In this document: in pieces, positions 41,265 through 50,033 of the stretch
Layout of the letters: every line of letters begins with the position of its first letter
Numbering within the stretch: position 1 is the stretch's first letter
Assembly (NCBI GenBank): GCA_937873315.1
Contig: CALMQX010000033.1
Span: forward strand, 124,001 to 188,000
DNA: 64,000 nt
Source: an uncultured Nostocoides sp.
GTDB lineage: Bacteria; Actinomycetota; Actinomycetes; Actinomycetales; Dermatophilaceae
Reading direction: 5' to 3'
Notes under the pieces: model-generated
Told to the model about the DNA's origin: nothing
What the model saw: the letters and a program-made list of their open reading frames with translations, nothing else
Databases searched by the model: none
Program-made: the position numbers and the translations under genes

Positions 41265-42023
41265 ATGCTCTTGCACGGTAAGACCCTCCTGGTCACCGGT
41301 GTCCTGATGGACTCCTCGATTGCTTTCCACGTCGCCCGCTTGGCGCAGGAACAGGGTGCCGAGGTGGTGCTCACCTCCTTCGGGCGCACCATGAAGATCA
41401 CCTCGACGATCGCCCGACGGCTGCCCCGCACGCCACCCGTGGTCGAGCTCGACGTCTCCAGCGAGGAAGATCTGAGTGCCCTCGCCGATCGGGTGCGAGA
41501 GCATGTGCCGCACCTGGATGGCGTCGTGCACTCGATCGGCTTTGCCCCGCAAGGCGCATTCACCTTCATGGACGCCTCCTGGGAGGACGTGTCCACGGCG
41601 GTGCAGATCAGTGCCTTCTCGCTGCAGGCGCTGGCCAAGGCGGCGCTGCCGCTGATGTCAGCGGGCGGCAGCATCGTGGGATTGACCTTCGACGCGCGCT
41701 ACGCCTGGCCGGTCTACGACTGGATGGGCGTCGCCAAAGCAGCCTTCGAGGCCACCAACCGGTACCTGGCCCGTGATCTCGGACCGCAGGGCATTCGGGC
41801 CAACCTGGTTTCGGCCGGCCCGATCCGCACCACGGCCGCCAAATCCATCCCTGGTTTCGAGCGCTTCGAGCAGGAGTGGGGCACTCGCGCGCCATTGGGA
41901 TGGGATGTCAATGACGCCGAGCAGGCTGCCCGCGCCTGCGTCGCGTTGCTGTCGGACTGGTTCCCCGCCACGACCGGCGAGATCGTTCACGTGGACGGCG
42001 GTTTCCACGCCATGGGCGTGTGA
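41265..42023 (+). CDS. fabI: Enoyl-[ACP] reductase (NADH), FabI/InhA type
   Basis: A 252-residue enzyme that completes each elongation cycle of fatty-acid synthesis. N-terminal nucleotide site LLVTGVLMDSSIAFHVA lacks the classical TGxxxGxG, as is normal for this family; the active-site Tyr and Lys are in YDWMGVAKAAFEA. The mycobacterial homolog is the isoniazid target. ATG at 41265 is preceded at about 13 bases by GAAAGG. A Mur-ligase gene begins one base after its stop. Confidence 0.95.
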   Translation: MLLHGKTLLVTGVLMDSSIAFHVARLAQEQGAEVVLTSFGRTMKITSTIARRLPRTPPVVELDVSSEEDLSALADRVREHVPHLDGVVHSIGFAPQGAFTFMDASWEDVSTAVQISAFSLQALAKAALPLMSAGGSIVGLTFDARYAWPVYDWMGVAKAAFEATNRYLARDLGPQGIRANLVSAGPIRTTAAKSIPGFERFEQEWGTRAPLGWDVNDAEQAARACVALLSDWFPATTGEIVHVDGGFHAMGV

Positions 42024-42024
42024 G

Positions 42025-44211
42025 ATGACCGGGACCGAGCTGCGCGAACTGCGGGTTCTCGAAGGACCGAATCTCTATTTCACCAAGCCAGCGGTCAAGG
42101 TGCGTCTCGGACTGCAGGCACTGGCAGCGCTCTCGCCCTCAGCGATGCGAGCGGTCTGCCGCGAGGTCGGTTTGGACCGGGCTCAGGTCGGTGCGGCCGA
42201 TTCTGGTCAACGACAGCGGGCCCTGTTGCGCGTCACCGAGCGGGCGCTGCGCACGCTGGCGGCCGATGCTGGCGTACGGCGACTGGGGGTTCGGGTGCGG
42301 CCCGGCGGCGACCCCACGGAGGTAGTTGCGGCATTCGTCTGGCGCCATCGGGGCCGTTCCGAGCAGTTGGGCAGATCCCTGGCCGAGGTGCTGGACGGGG
42401 TAGCGACGGGGGGTCGGCTCGCCGAACTCGTCGCCGCGCAGCGGGACGCCTTGACTGCGGCATCAGGCGGCCCGCCGCCGCGAGTGATCACCCCGCGTAT
42501 CCCGGTTGCCTCGATCACCGGGACCAATGGCAAGACCACGACGACTCGCCTGCTCGCCCACCTGGGCATGACGGCCGGGCTCACCACCGCCTGGAGCTCG
42601 ACTGACGGCGTCGTGGCGATGGGCGCCATGGTCGAGCCCGGTGACTACTCCGGTCCCGCGGGCGCTCGGGCTGTGCTGGAGACGCCGGGAGTTCAGCTCG
42701 GCATCCTGGAGACTGCCCGTGGAGGCATGCTGCTCAAGGGTCTGGGCGTGACGCACAATGACGTTTCGGTCGTCACCAATGTCTCCGCCGACCACCTGGG
42801 CATGCAAGGCATCGACACCGTCGACCAACTCGCTGAGGTCAAGGCCATCGTCACCAAGGTCACCCGGCCGCGGGGCTGGTCGGTGCTCAATGGCGATGAC
42901 CCGCGGGTGTGGGCGATGCGCACCGGGACGCGGGCTCGTCCTTGGGTGTTCACCCTCGATCCGGCGTCGCCGGCGATCCGCGAGGCGCTCAGCGTGGGCG
43001 GGCGTGCGATCACGGTCCTCGATGATCACGTCACGGTGCTCTCGGCCGATGCCGTCCCGGATCGCTTGGTGCCTGTCCTGGACTTGCCAATGACTCTCTC
43101 CGGACTCTCGGTTCACAATGTCGCCAATGCCCTCGCCGGCGCGGCGGCCGGACTGGCGCTTGGGCTGCCACGCGAGGCCGTCGTTGCGGGGCTGCGCAGC
43201 TTCGCTCCCGATGATGTGCTGAATCCGGGCCGGATGAACACCTACTCGGTGCCGGTGGAGGGCGGTGAGGTGACGGTTATCGTCGACCTCGCCCACAACG
43301 AGGCGGGCCTTGAGGCCCTCATGGATGTCTGCCGGGGGCTCGTCGCTCCCGGTGGCCGCGTGCACTTGGGCCTCGGCACAGCGGGGGACCGGACCGACGA
43401 CATCCTTCAGGCGCTAGGCGAGATTGCTGGCGCGCGCGCAGACCACATTGTCGCCGCCCACAAGACGAGGTACCTCAGGGGTCGCACGGTCGAGGATATG
43501 GAGGCGCAGTTGCGCATCGGTCTCGCCCGCTCTGGGGTGGCCGACATCGCCTCCTACCTGACCGAGCTTGAGGGCCTGCAAGCGTGCGTTCAGGCGGCCA
43601 GCGATGGGGACGTCGCAGCCATCATGTGCCACGCCGACCGGGAACTCATTGCCGAGTGGATAGGCGCAGCTGGCGGTCGCGCGGACACCGCCGTGGACAT
43701 CCGACGCAAGGTCATTCGCGCGCGCGGAGAGCATCCGGCCGAGGCGGACATTGTGGCCCTGTGGGAGCTCGATGACGAGGACGCCCTGGTTGCCCAGGGG
43801 GCCCGGCTGTATGCCGCCTATCCCGGGGATGCCCGGGTGGCTTATGAATACGGCGGGACGATGGACAGCAGCGGGCATGGTGAGCAAGCGGTGCCCTTGT
43901 ACCGCGAGGCGCTGGCGGGCGACCTGCGCGAGCCCTATCGACACCGCTGCTCGATCCAACTGGCGTCGACCTTGCGCAATCTGGGCCGTCTCGATGAGGC
44001 GAGGGCCGAGATCGAGCAGGTGGTCGTCGCCTATCCCGACAGCCTCGGAGTGCTGGCCTTTGCCGCGCTCATTCGCCACGACTGCGGCGAGGCCACCCTG
44101 GCCCTCAGCGGCCTGTTGGCGGCCTTGGCCGCGACCTCGACCGACCCCGACGTGGCGAGGTACCGCCGATCGATCGGGCGCTACGCCCAATCACTCGGCA
44201 GTGACCGCTGA
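42025..44211 (+). CDS. Cyanophycin synthetase-like Mur ligase lacking ATP-grasp, fused to TPR domain
   Basis: A 728-residue protein of unusual build. Residues 1-145 resemble the N-terminal domain of the CphA encoded next door (RVLEGPNLY at the start; ERALRTLAADAG and the VVAAFVWRHRGRSEQLGRSL segment align with CphA 94-150). The ATP-grasp domain, about 270 residues in CphA, is absent. Residues 158-570 are a Mur ligase: GTNGKTTTTR, SGPAGARAVLE, ETARGGML, VTNVSADHLGMQGIDT, VLNGDDPR and DLAHNEAG, each with a close counterpart in CphA. From about 590 a TPR domain follows (YEYGGTMDSSGHGEQAV, then ASTLRNLGRLDEAR). ATG is one base after fabI. The 3' end overlaps cphA by 21 bases. Amide-ligase activity is inferred; substrate unknown. 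Confidence 0.82.
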   Translation: MTGTELRELRVLEGPNLYFTKPAVKVRLGLQALAALSPSAMRAVCREVGLDRAQVGAADSGQRQRALLRVTERALRTLAADAGVRRLGVRVRPGGDPTEVVAAFVWRHRGRSEQLGRSLAEVLDGVATGGRLAELVAAQRDALTAASGGPPPRVITPRIPVASITGTNGKTTTTRLLAHLGMTAGLTTAWSSTDGVVAMGAMVEPGDYSGPAGARAVLETPGVQLGILETARGGMLLKGLGVTHNDVSVVTNVSADHLGMQGIDTVDQLAEVKAIVTKVTRPRGWSVLNGDDPRVWAMRTGTRARPWVFTLDPASPAIREALSVGGRAITVLDDHVTVLSADAVPDRLVPVLDLPMTLSGLSVHNVANALAGAAAGLALGLPREAVVAGLRSFAPDDVLNPGRMNTYSVPVEGGEVTVIVDLAHNEAGLEALMDVCRGLVAPGGRVHLGLGTAGDRTDDILQALGEIAGARADHIVAAHKTRYLRGRTVEDMEAQLRIGLARSGVADIASYLTELEGLQACVQAASDGDVAAIMCHADRELIAEWIGAAGGRADTAVDIRRKVIRARGEHPAEADIVALWELDDEDALVAQGARLYAAYPGDARVAYEYGGTMDSSGHGEQAVPLYREALAGDLREPYRHRCSIQLASTLRNLGRLDEARAEIEQVVVAYPDSLGVLAFAALIRHDCGEATLALSGLLAALAATSTDPDVARYRRSIGRYAQSLGSDR

Positions 44212-47046
44212 ACTCTCCACGTCACCGCGTGATGCGGTGTCACCGTCCTCCTGAGCCTGGCTCTGCAGCGCGTCCACATCGAGGTCCGGATCGCCCACGC
44301 CATCCTTGGAGTGCGAACCCGGTTGGGCCTGCTGGGTCATGGACTCCAACTCGTTCATCACGGCCGCGTGCTGGTCGACGCTGAGCACGACGATGTCGCC
44401 CGGGTTCGCGCGCGCCATCACGTGACGAACCGCCTCGACCTCGTCGAGCACGATCTCCACCTGGCGGCAGTGCACGCCTTCCTGACCGATCCGCGAACGG
44501 ACGCCCTCAGCGATCAGGCCAGCCGTCTCACCAGGCTTGCGCCCCCGCAGGCGGGAGTCCTCGCGGACGACGATCACATCGAAGTGGCCAGCGGCGACCG
44601 CGCCGAGTTCACGCATATCGTCGTCCCGCCGATCGCCGGCCGTGGCGATCATGCCGATTCGCGAGATCCGGCCGAGGTCCGCCGCGCCGGCCTTGGCGGC
44701 GGCATACCGCTCGACGAACTCGCCGAGCACGCGCATCCCAGGAGCGTTGTGGCAGTAGTCGACAATGACATCGACGTTGTGCACGCTCACCTGGTTCATC
44801 CGGCCGGGGGAGAGGTAGTACGACGTGGTGAAGGTGCGCAAACCCTGACGAATCTCGTGCAGACCAGCACCCGTCGCGAATGCCGCCCCCGCGGCGGCCA
44901 TGGCATTGGCGACATTGAACATCGCCGTGCCACCGAAAGTTGCGGGAAGCAGGTGAGTCCAGGCGAGCTGCATGGAGCGGCGGCCGTGCCGAATGACGAT
45001 CATGTCGCCCTTGTCGGTCGGCTCCAGGACGATGGCTCGGCCACCCCGACGACAGTGGTCGTCGACAAGTTCGCGGACCTTGGAGCCCGGTGCAGCGATG
45101 GTGAACCAAATGACCTCGCCCGAGCAACGGCGACGCATCTTGCGCACCAGCGGGTCATCGGCGTTGAGTACCGCCACACCATCGCGCGGCACGGCCTCGA
45201 CGACGACGGCCTTCACATCGGCCAGTTGCTCCAAAGTGTCGATCCCGCGCAAACCCAGGTGGTCGGGCGCCACATTGGTGACCACCGCGACGTTATTGCG
45301 GTCGTAGCCCAGACCCTCGCGCAGGATCCCGCCGCGGGCGACCTCCATCACGGCGAAGTCGACGCGCGGATTCTGCAGGACCATTCGCGCGGACTTGGGG
45401 CCGGAAGCATCGGCCTTGAAGACCAGGCGCTCATCGATGACGATGCCGTCGGTCGAGGTCATACCGACCTTGCGGCCCAGACCCTTCATGATGTGCGCGA
45501 TCATCCGGGACGTGGTGGTCTTGCCATTGGTGCCGGTCACCGCCACGATCGGCACGCGGGAAGGGGTGCCCGGGGGGAAGAGCAGATCAATCACCGGCTT
45601 GGCGATGAACTGGGGCTCGCCCACCGTGGGGTGAGTGTGCATCCGGAAGCCCGGTGCGGCATTCACCTCGCAGATCGCACCCCCTGACTCACGCACCGGA
45701 GCGGCAATATCGGGGCAGATGAAGTCGATCCCCGCGACATCCAGCCCGACCAGGCGGGCGGCCTCCTCGGCGATCTCGATGTTGTCCGGGTGGGCGTCGA
45801 AGGTCCGGTCGATCGAGATACCACCGGTCGACATATTGCCGGTGAGAGCGAACTTGACCATGGTCCCGGCCGGCGGCACATCGGCCATCGTGAAGCCCTG
45901 TTCGCGGACCAACTCCAGTGCCGCGTCATCGACCTTGATCTTGGTCAGCACCTTCTCGTGCCCGACGCCGCGGCGAGGGTCGGCATTGGTGATGTCCACC
46001 AGTTCGGTGAGCGTGTGGCTGCCATCGCCCATGACGTGGGCGGGCACGCGCTCGGCGATCGCTTGCATGCGGCCACCCACGATCAGGCACCGGTAGTCCT
46101 TGCCGGTGACGAAGGATTCGACGATGACGTACCCGCGACGGCTCTGCTCCTCGGCCACCGTGAAGGCTGCGCGCACGTCGTCATCGGACTGCAGGTCCAG
46201 ACAGACGCCCCGGCCGTGGTTACCATCGAGCGGCTTGACGACGACGGGGAAGCCGATCCGACGGGCCGCGGCCACCGCGCCATCGACCGTGCGCACGCTC
46301 TCCTGCTTGGGCACGGGCAGTCCGGCGGAGGCGAGGAGTTTGGTGGTCAGGTCCTTGTCACTGGCGATGTCGACCGCGAGGGCGCCGGTCTTGCTGGTCA
46401 TGGTGGCGCGGATGCGCTGCTGATGCACGCCCTGCCCGAGTTGGACCAGGCTGGCGCTGTTGAGCCGAATGAAGGGGATATCGCGGCTGACGGCTTCCTC
46501 GATGATGGCGCCGGTCGAGGGCCCGAATGCCGTGCGCTCGGCGCGTCGCAGGAAGTACTCCAACTCGGTGTCCCAGTCGAAACCCTCCTCGGCCGACACC
46601 AGGTGGTTGACCAAGCGAACCGCCAATGCGCCGGCAGCCAGGCCCACGCCCTCGTCGGTGTAGCCGTAAATCACGTTGTACCGGCCAGGCTGGCCCTTGA
46701 CCATCCGGGTCTTACCGCGGCGCTGATCGTGTCCGGCCTCTTGCTGCAACTGCAACGCGATGTGCTCGGCGACATGCCCGAGCCAGGTGCCTTCGCGCAG
46801 CCGGTCGACGAAGCCACCGCGGACACCCCGCGAGCAGGTGTGACTCCAGATCCCTGGAAGCATCTCCAGGAGCCGATCGGTGAAGCCGTCAATGGTGTCA
46901 CTGGGGTAACCCTCGAGCACCCCGAGGTCGACGACGAGATGGATGGACGGCTCATAGGACCAGATATTGCCGCCGCGGTAGACGCGGGATTCGACGATGC
47001 TCAACTCGGGAGCGAGAGGTCCTGTGGGGGTGGGGCGCTCGGGCAT
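44191..47046 (-). CDS. cphA: Cyanophycin synthetase
   Basis: CphA (951 residues) builds the storage polymer multi-L-arginyl-poly-L-aspartate. Domain order is N-terminal domain (1-160), ATP-grasp (about 220-488; KPLDGNHGRGVCLDLQ and CEVNAAPGFRMH), which adds Asp, and Mur ligase (from about 498; VTGTNGKTTTSRM at 503-515), which adds Arg to the side chain. All motifs are intact. A low-complexity acidic tail of about 50 residues (DPDLDVDALQSQAQEDGD) follows the conserved part and is partly encoded opposite the end of the Mur-TPR gene. ATG at 47046 lies one base from a start predicted by a TAGCCT box that overlaps the cphB stop codon. Confidence 0.96.
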   Translation of the reverse strand: MPERPTPTGPLAPELSIVESRVYRGGNIWSYEPSIHLVVDLGVLEGYPSDTIDGFTDRLLEMLPGIWSHTCSRGVRGGFVDRLREGTWLGHVAEHIALQLQQEAGHDQRRGKTRMVKGQPGRYNVIYGYTDEGVGLAAGALAVRLVNHLVSAEEGFDWDTELEYFLRRAERTAFGPSTGAIIEEAVSRDIPFIRLNSASLVQLGQGVHQQRIRATMTSKTGALAVDIASDKDLTTKLLASAGLPVPKQESVRTVDGAVAAARRIGFPVVVKPLDGNHGRGVCLDLQSDDDVRAAFTVAEEQSRRGYVIVESFVTGKDYRCLIVGGRMQAIAERVPAHVMGDGSHTLTELVDITNADPRRGVGHEKVLTKIKVDDAALELVREQGFTMADVPPAGTMVKFALTGNMSTGGISIDRTFDAHPDNIEIAEEAARLVGLDVAGIDFICPDIAAPVRESGGAICEVNAAPGFRMHTHPTVGEPQFIAKPVIDLLFPPGTPSRVPIVAVTGTNGKTTTSRMIAHIMKGLGRKVGMTSTDGIVIDERLVFKADASGPKSARMVLQNPRVDFAVMEVARGGILREGLGYDRNNVAVVTNVAPDHLGLRGIDTLEQLADVKAVVVEAVPRDGVAVLNADDPLVRKMRRRCSGEVIWFTIAAPGSKVRELVDDHCRRGGRAIVLEPTDKGDMIVIRHGRRSMQLAWTHLLPATFGGTAMFNVANAMAAAGAAFATGAGLHEIRQGLRTFTTSYYLSPGRMNQVSVHNVDVIVDYCHNAPGMRVLGEFVERYAAAKAGAADLGRISRIGMIATAGDRRDDDMRELGAVAAGHFDVIVVREDSRLRGRKPGETAGLIAEGVRSRIGQEGVHCRQVEIVLDEVEAVRHVMARANPGDIVVLSVDQHAAVMNELESMTQQAQPGSHSKDGVGDPDLDVDALQSQAQEDGDTASRGDVESSAVTAE

Positions 47047-47053
47047 GCGAGCC

Positions 47054-47059
47054 AGGCTA
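47054..47059 (-). promoter_or_regulatory. -10 hexamer of cphA, overlapping the cphB stop
   Basis: TAGCCT (minus) predicts a start at 47047. Its TAG is the cphB stop codon, so cphA could be read both from the cphB promoter and on its own. Confidence 0.4.
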
Positions 47060-47914
47060 TGCCTTGGCCAGGGCCCGCGTCACCACCAGATCAGGATGCA
47101 TCTCAACGAATCCCGTGAGGGACATGGTGGTGAGGTCAAAAGTGGCGCCCGCAGGCAAGGTGTGGACCACCGCACCCGAGACCAGTAGCGGCGCACCGCG
47201 GCGTGCGTCCGGGGCATCGGTGTGCGCGAAGCGAGCGTCCACCACGAAGACCGCCCCCCTGCCGCGCACGGTGAACTCACGGCCGTCGGTCACGATGATC
47301 GCGGTGTCCTCGTCGATGCCGATTCCGACCAACTGGGGGGAGGGCGCGATCACCGACATGAGTCGGCCGTAGCGCGAACGCTGATCGAAGTGCTGGTCGA
47401 TGACGCACCCGGTGATGAGCCCCAGGCCGGCCGAGAGTTGGCTGGTTCGCTGCTTGGGCGTGGTGCCCTCTTCCCCCAGGGAGATCATGTAGTCACTCAT
47501 GATCGAGGCGCCCGCTGAGGTGCCGCCGATGATCGCCCCGCGGGCATACGCGCGGTGGATCGCGTCCCCCGCGGGCGTCCCCAGGAAGAACTGCGACAGT
47601 TTGAGCTGGCTGCCGCCGCCCATGAAGATCCCGGTCGCCGCGTCCAGCGTGGCCACCATCTGCGGATCGTGTGCCGCATGCCGACTTGTCGGATTGACCG
47701 AGGTCACCTCGGCCGCACCGAATGCCGTGAACGCGGCGGTGTAGGCCGTGACCACCTCGTCCTGGAAACTCGAGGCCGTCGGGATCACCGCGATCCGCGC
47801 GCGCTTGCCGCCCGCTAGTTTGACGAACCGGCGCAGCAGACTGCCGCGGCCAGTGCGCGCCTCGGCGCCGCCGATGATGAACAGGGTGGGTTGATGACGC
47901 TCGCGAGACGGCAT
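47057..47914 (-). CDS. cphB: Cyanophycinase
   Basis: A 285-residue serine exopeptidase (peptidase S51-like) that cuts cyanophycin to beta-Asp-Arg dipeptides. The nucleophile is S133 in IGGTSAGASIMSDYM; Q103 in MGGGSQLKLSQF matches the substrate-binding loop; the rest follows CphB, including GLGLITGCVIDQHFDQRSR. No signal peptide, so it acts inside the cell. ATG at 47914 coincides with a start predicted from TAGGCT. cphA follows after ten bases. No isoaspartyl dipeptidase gene is in the window. Confidence 0.94.
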   Translation of the reverse strand: MPSRERHQPTLFIIGGAEARTGRGSLLRRFVKLAGGKRARIAVIPTASSFQDEVVTAYTAAFTAFGAAEVTSVNPTSRHAAHDPQMVATLDAATGIFMGGGSQLKLSQFFLGTPAGDAIHRAYARGAIIGGTSAGASIMSDYMISLGEEGTTPKQRTSQLSAGLGLITGCVIDQHFDQRSRYGRLMSVIAPSPQLVGIGIDEDTAIIVTDGREFTVRGRGAVFVVDARFAHTDAPDARRGAPLLVSGAVVHTLPAGATFDLTTMSLTGFVEMHPDLVVTRALAKA

Positions 47915-47920
47915 TGGCTC

Positions 47921-47926
47921 AGCCTA
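47921..47926 (-). promoter_or_regulatory. -10 hexamer of cphB, leaderless type
   Basis: TAGGCT (minus) predicts a start at 47914, the A of the ATG. Confidence 0.5.
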
Positions 47927-47927
47927 G

Positions 47928-49151
47928 TCAGAGGCTCGCAGGGATCGCAGGTAGCGACATGGGCGCGGTGGTGGGATCTGCGGCGTCGGCCTCTTCCACT
48001 TCCTCACGGGAGATCCCCAACAGGTAAAGGACTGCGTCGAGATAGGGCACATTGACCGCGGTATCGGCTTGGGCGCGCACCAGTGGTTTGGCATTGAAGG
48101 CGATCCCGAGGCCGGCGGCTTCGAGCATGTCCAAGTCGTTGGCCCCGTCGCCAATGGCGACCGTCCGGCTGAGCGGCAGTCCCTCCAGCTGCGCAAAGTC
48201 CCGCAACGCCTCGGCCTTGGCCGCTCGATCGATCACCGGCCCGACGACGCGCCCGGTGAGTCGCCCGTCGACCACCTCAAGCCGGTTTGCGCGCGCGTGC
48301 GGAATGCCGAGTTCGTCGGCGACGTCGGCGACCACCTCGATAAAGCCTCCGGAGACCAGAGCGATGCTGAAGCCCAATCGGCGCAGGGTGCGGATCAGGG
48401 TGCGCGCTCCCGGGGTCAGGGTGATCGACCGTCGGACATCATCCAGCGCCGAGACCGGTAGCCCCGCCAGGGTGGCCACTCGTTCGTGCAGGCTCTCGGC
48501 GAAGTCGATCTCGCCGCGCATGGCCCGGGCGGTCACCTCGGCCACGTCCTGCTCGCGCCCGGCGTGCCGCGCCAGGAGCTCGATGACTTCCTCGTGGATC
48601 AGCGTGGAGTCCACATCCATGACCACCAGCCGACGGCCGCGGCGAGCTAGCCCCGAACGCGCAACGGCGATATCGACCTTGTGCTCGCTGGACACCAGGG
48701 CCAACTCCCGCCGCAGGCGGAGCAGGTCGGCGCCGGAGACATCCAACTCGATGGTCGTGACCGGGAATCGGGAGAGCCGCCGAATGCGGTCGATATTGGC
48801 GCCGTGCTCGGCAATCGCTTTGGACACTGCGGCCAGGTGAGTGGCCGTGATCGGTGCGCCAAGGACGGCCACCGCGGCGCGGCCCGTGGGACGGGAACGG
48901 TTGTCTCCCCGGCCGGAGTGCACCTGCACCTGCATCCCGAGGCCCGTACCGGTCTCGTGGACGACCTGTCGGAGTTGGGGCTCGACACCGTCGACGGCGA
49001 GCAGCACGGCCAGGGTGAGTTGCCCACGCAGGACCACCTGCTCGAGGTCAATCACCTCGGCACCGACGGCGCTGATCCGGTCGAAAAGGGTGCTGGTCAC
49101 GCCCGGACGGTCAGGTCCGGTGAGCGTGACAAGCAGGGTTGGCTGGTCCAC
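47928..49151 (-). CDS. serB: Phosphoserine phosphatase SerB with ACT domains
   Basis: A 407-residue SerB, last step of serine synthesis. Two N-terminal ACT-type regulatory domains (LLVTLTGPDRPGVTS; then VAVLGAPITATHLAAVSKA) precede the HAD domain with VVMDVDSTLIHEE, the SGGF motif and GDGANDLDML. The two-ACT layout is the actinobacterial form, usually serine-feedback controlled. GTG at 49151 lies two bases from a start predicted by TACCGT; a TTG at 49160 would add three residues but lies upstream of it. The stop is 13 bases from the cphB start. Confidence 0.94.
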   Translation of the reverse strand: MDQPTLLVTLTGPDRPGVTSTLFDRISAVGAEVIDLEQVVLRGQLTLAVLLAVDGVEPQLRQVVHETGTGLGMQVQVHSGRGDNRSRPTGRAAVAVLGAPITATHLAAVSKAIAEHGANIDRIRRLSRFPVTTIELDVSGADLLRLRRELALVSSEHKVDIAVARSGLARRGRRLVVMDVDSTLIHEEVIELLARHAGREQDVAEVTARAMRGEIDFAESLHERVATLAGLPVSALDDVRRSITLTPGARTLIRTLRRLGFSIALVSGGFIEVVADVADELGIPHARANRLEVVDGRLTGRVVGPVIDRAAKAEALRDFAQLEGLPLSRTVAIGDGANDLDMLEAAGLGIAFNAKPLVRAQADTAVNVPYLDAVLYLLGISREEVEEADAADPTTAPMSLPAIPASL

Positions 49152-49159
49152 GCCTGCCA

Positions 49160-49165
49160 ACGGTA
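49160..49165 (-). promoter_or_regulatory. -10 hexamer of serB, leaderless type
   Basis: TACCGT (minus) predicts a start at 49153. Confidence 0.4.
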
Positions 49166-49196
49166 GTTCCAGCGTGGCGTCAGGGACGGCGGTATC

Positions 49197-50033
49197 TCAG
49201 GAATCGTCCCCGGTGTGTCGCGCATCTCGCCAGGCCAAGAGGTCTCGCACCGGACCAAGGTCGTAGTCCGGACCGTTGAGCCCGACGGTGAACAGTCGGG
49301 TGCCAACGGCATACAGTTCCTCGGCGCTCGCGGCATAGTCCTCGACGTCCTCAGGGAATCGTCCGGGCTTGGGGGAGACTCCGGCCGAGCGCTCGATCTC
49401 GGCTGGCTCCCGGCCCAGGCGTGCACACCACTGGTCAAGGACCGCATGCTTGTGCGCGATCGTCTCGGCACCGCCGAAGCCATGCCAGATATCCGCGTGC
49501 TCCGCCACGATGCGCAAGGTCTTGCGCTCGCCGCCACCACCGATGAGCACCGGGATGTCCCGCGTTGGTGCGGGATTGAGTTGCGCCCACCGACCCTTGA
49601 TCAGCGGCAGGTCGCGGGCGAGGGCATCAAGCCGTCCGCCAGCGGTGCCGAAGTCGTAGCCGTACTCGGCGTAGTCCCGCTCGAACCAGCCTGAGCCAAT
49701 CCCCAGAATGAGGCGGCCCGGGCCGCCGTCGCGAGCGCTGATGTGATCCACGGTGCGTGCCATGTCGGCGAGGAGCTGCGGGTTGCGATAGCTATTGCAG
49801 GTCACCAGCGCGCCGATCTGCGCGCGCTGCGTGGCTTCGGCCCAGGCAGCCAACATGGTCCAACACTCGAAGTGCGCGCCATCGGCTTCGCCGTACAGCG
49901 GGTAGAAGTGATCCCAGTTGAAGATGACATCCACGCCCAGGTCATCGAGTTGGGCGCAAGCTCGCCGCAGATCGGCATAGGCCGCATGCTGTGGGTGCAA
50001 CTGCACGCCAATGCGGATCGGGCGCACGGTCAT
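49197..50033 (-). CDS. LLM-class (F420-dependent type) oxidoreductase
   Basis: A 278-residue luciferase-like monooxygenase-fold protein. Family segments are [46 protein letters not shown] and [18 protein letters not shown]; the last two are typical of the F420-dependent subfamily. Cofactor choice is inferred from subfamily. ATG at 50033 overlaps the glgC stop (ATGA), so it should be translated from the glgC message, although no functional link to glycogen is known. Confidence 0.88.
   Translation of the reverse strand: MTVRPIRIGVQLHPQHAAYADLRRACAQLDDLGVDVIFNWDHFYPLYGEADGAHFECWTMLAAWAEATQRAQIGALVTCNSYRNPQLLADMARTVDHISARDGGPGRLILGIGSGWFERDYAEYGYDFGTAGGRLDALARDLPLIKGRWAQLNPAPTRDIPVLIGGGGERKTLRIVAEHADIWHGFGGAETIAHKHAVLDQWCARLGREPAEIERSAGVSPKPGRFPEDVEDYAASAEELYAVGTRLFTVGLNGPDYDLGPVRDLLAWRDARHTGDDS

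Noticed and set aside
44311-47118. Long plus-strand frames of 458 and 442 residues opposite cphA
   Set aside because: Antisense to an unmistakable full-length cphA. The His/Asp/Val-rich composition is typical of a shadow frame.
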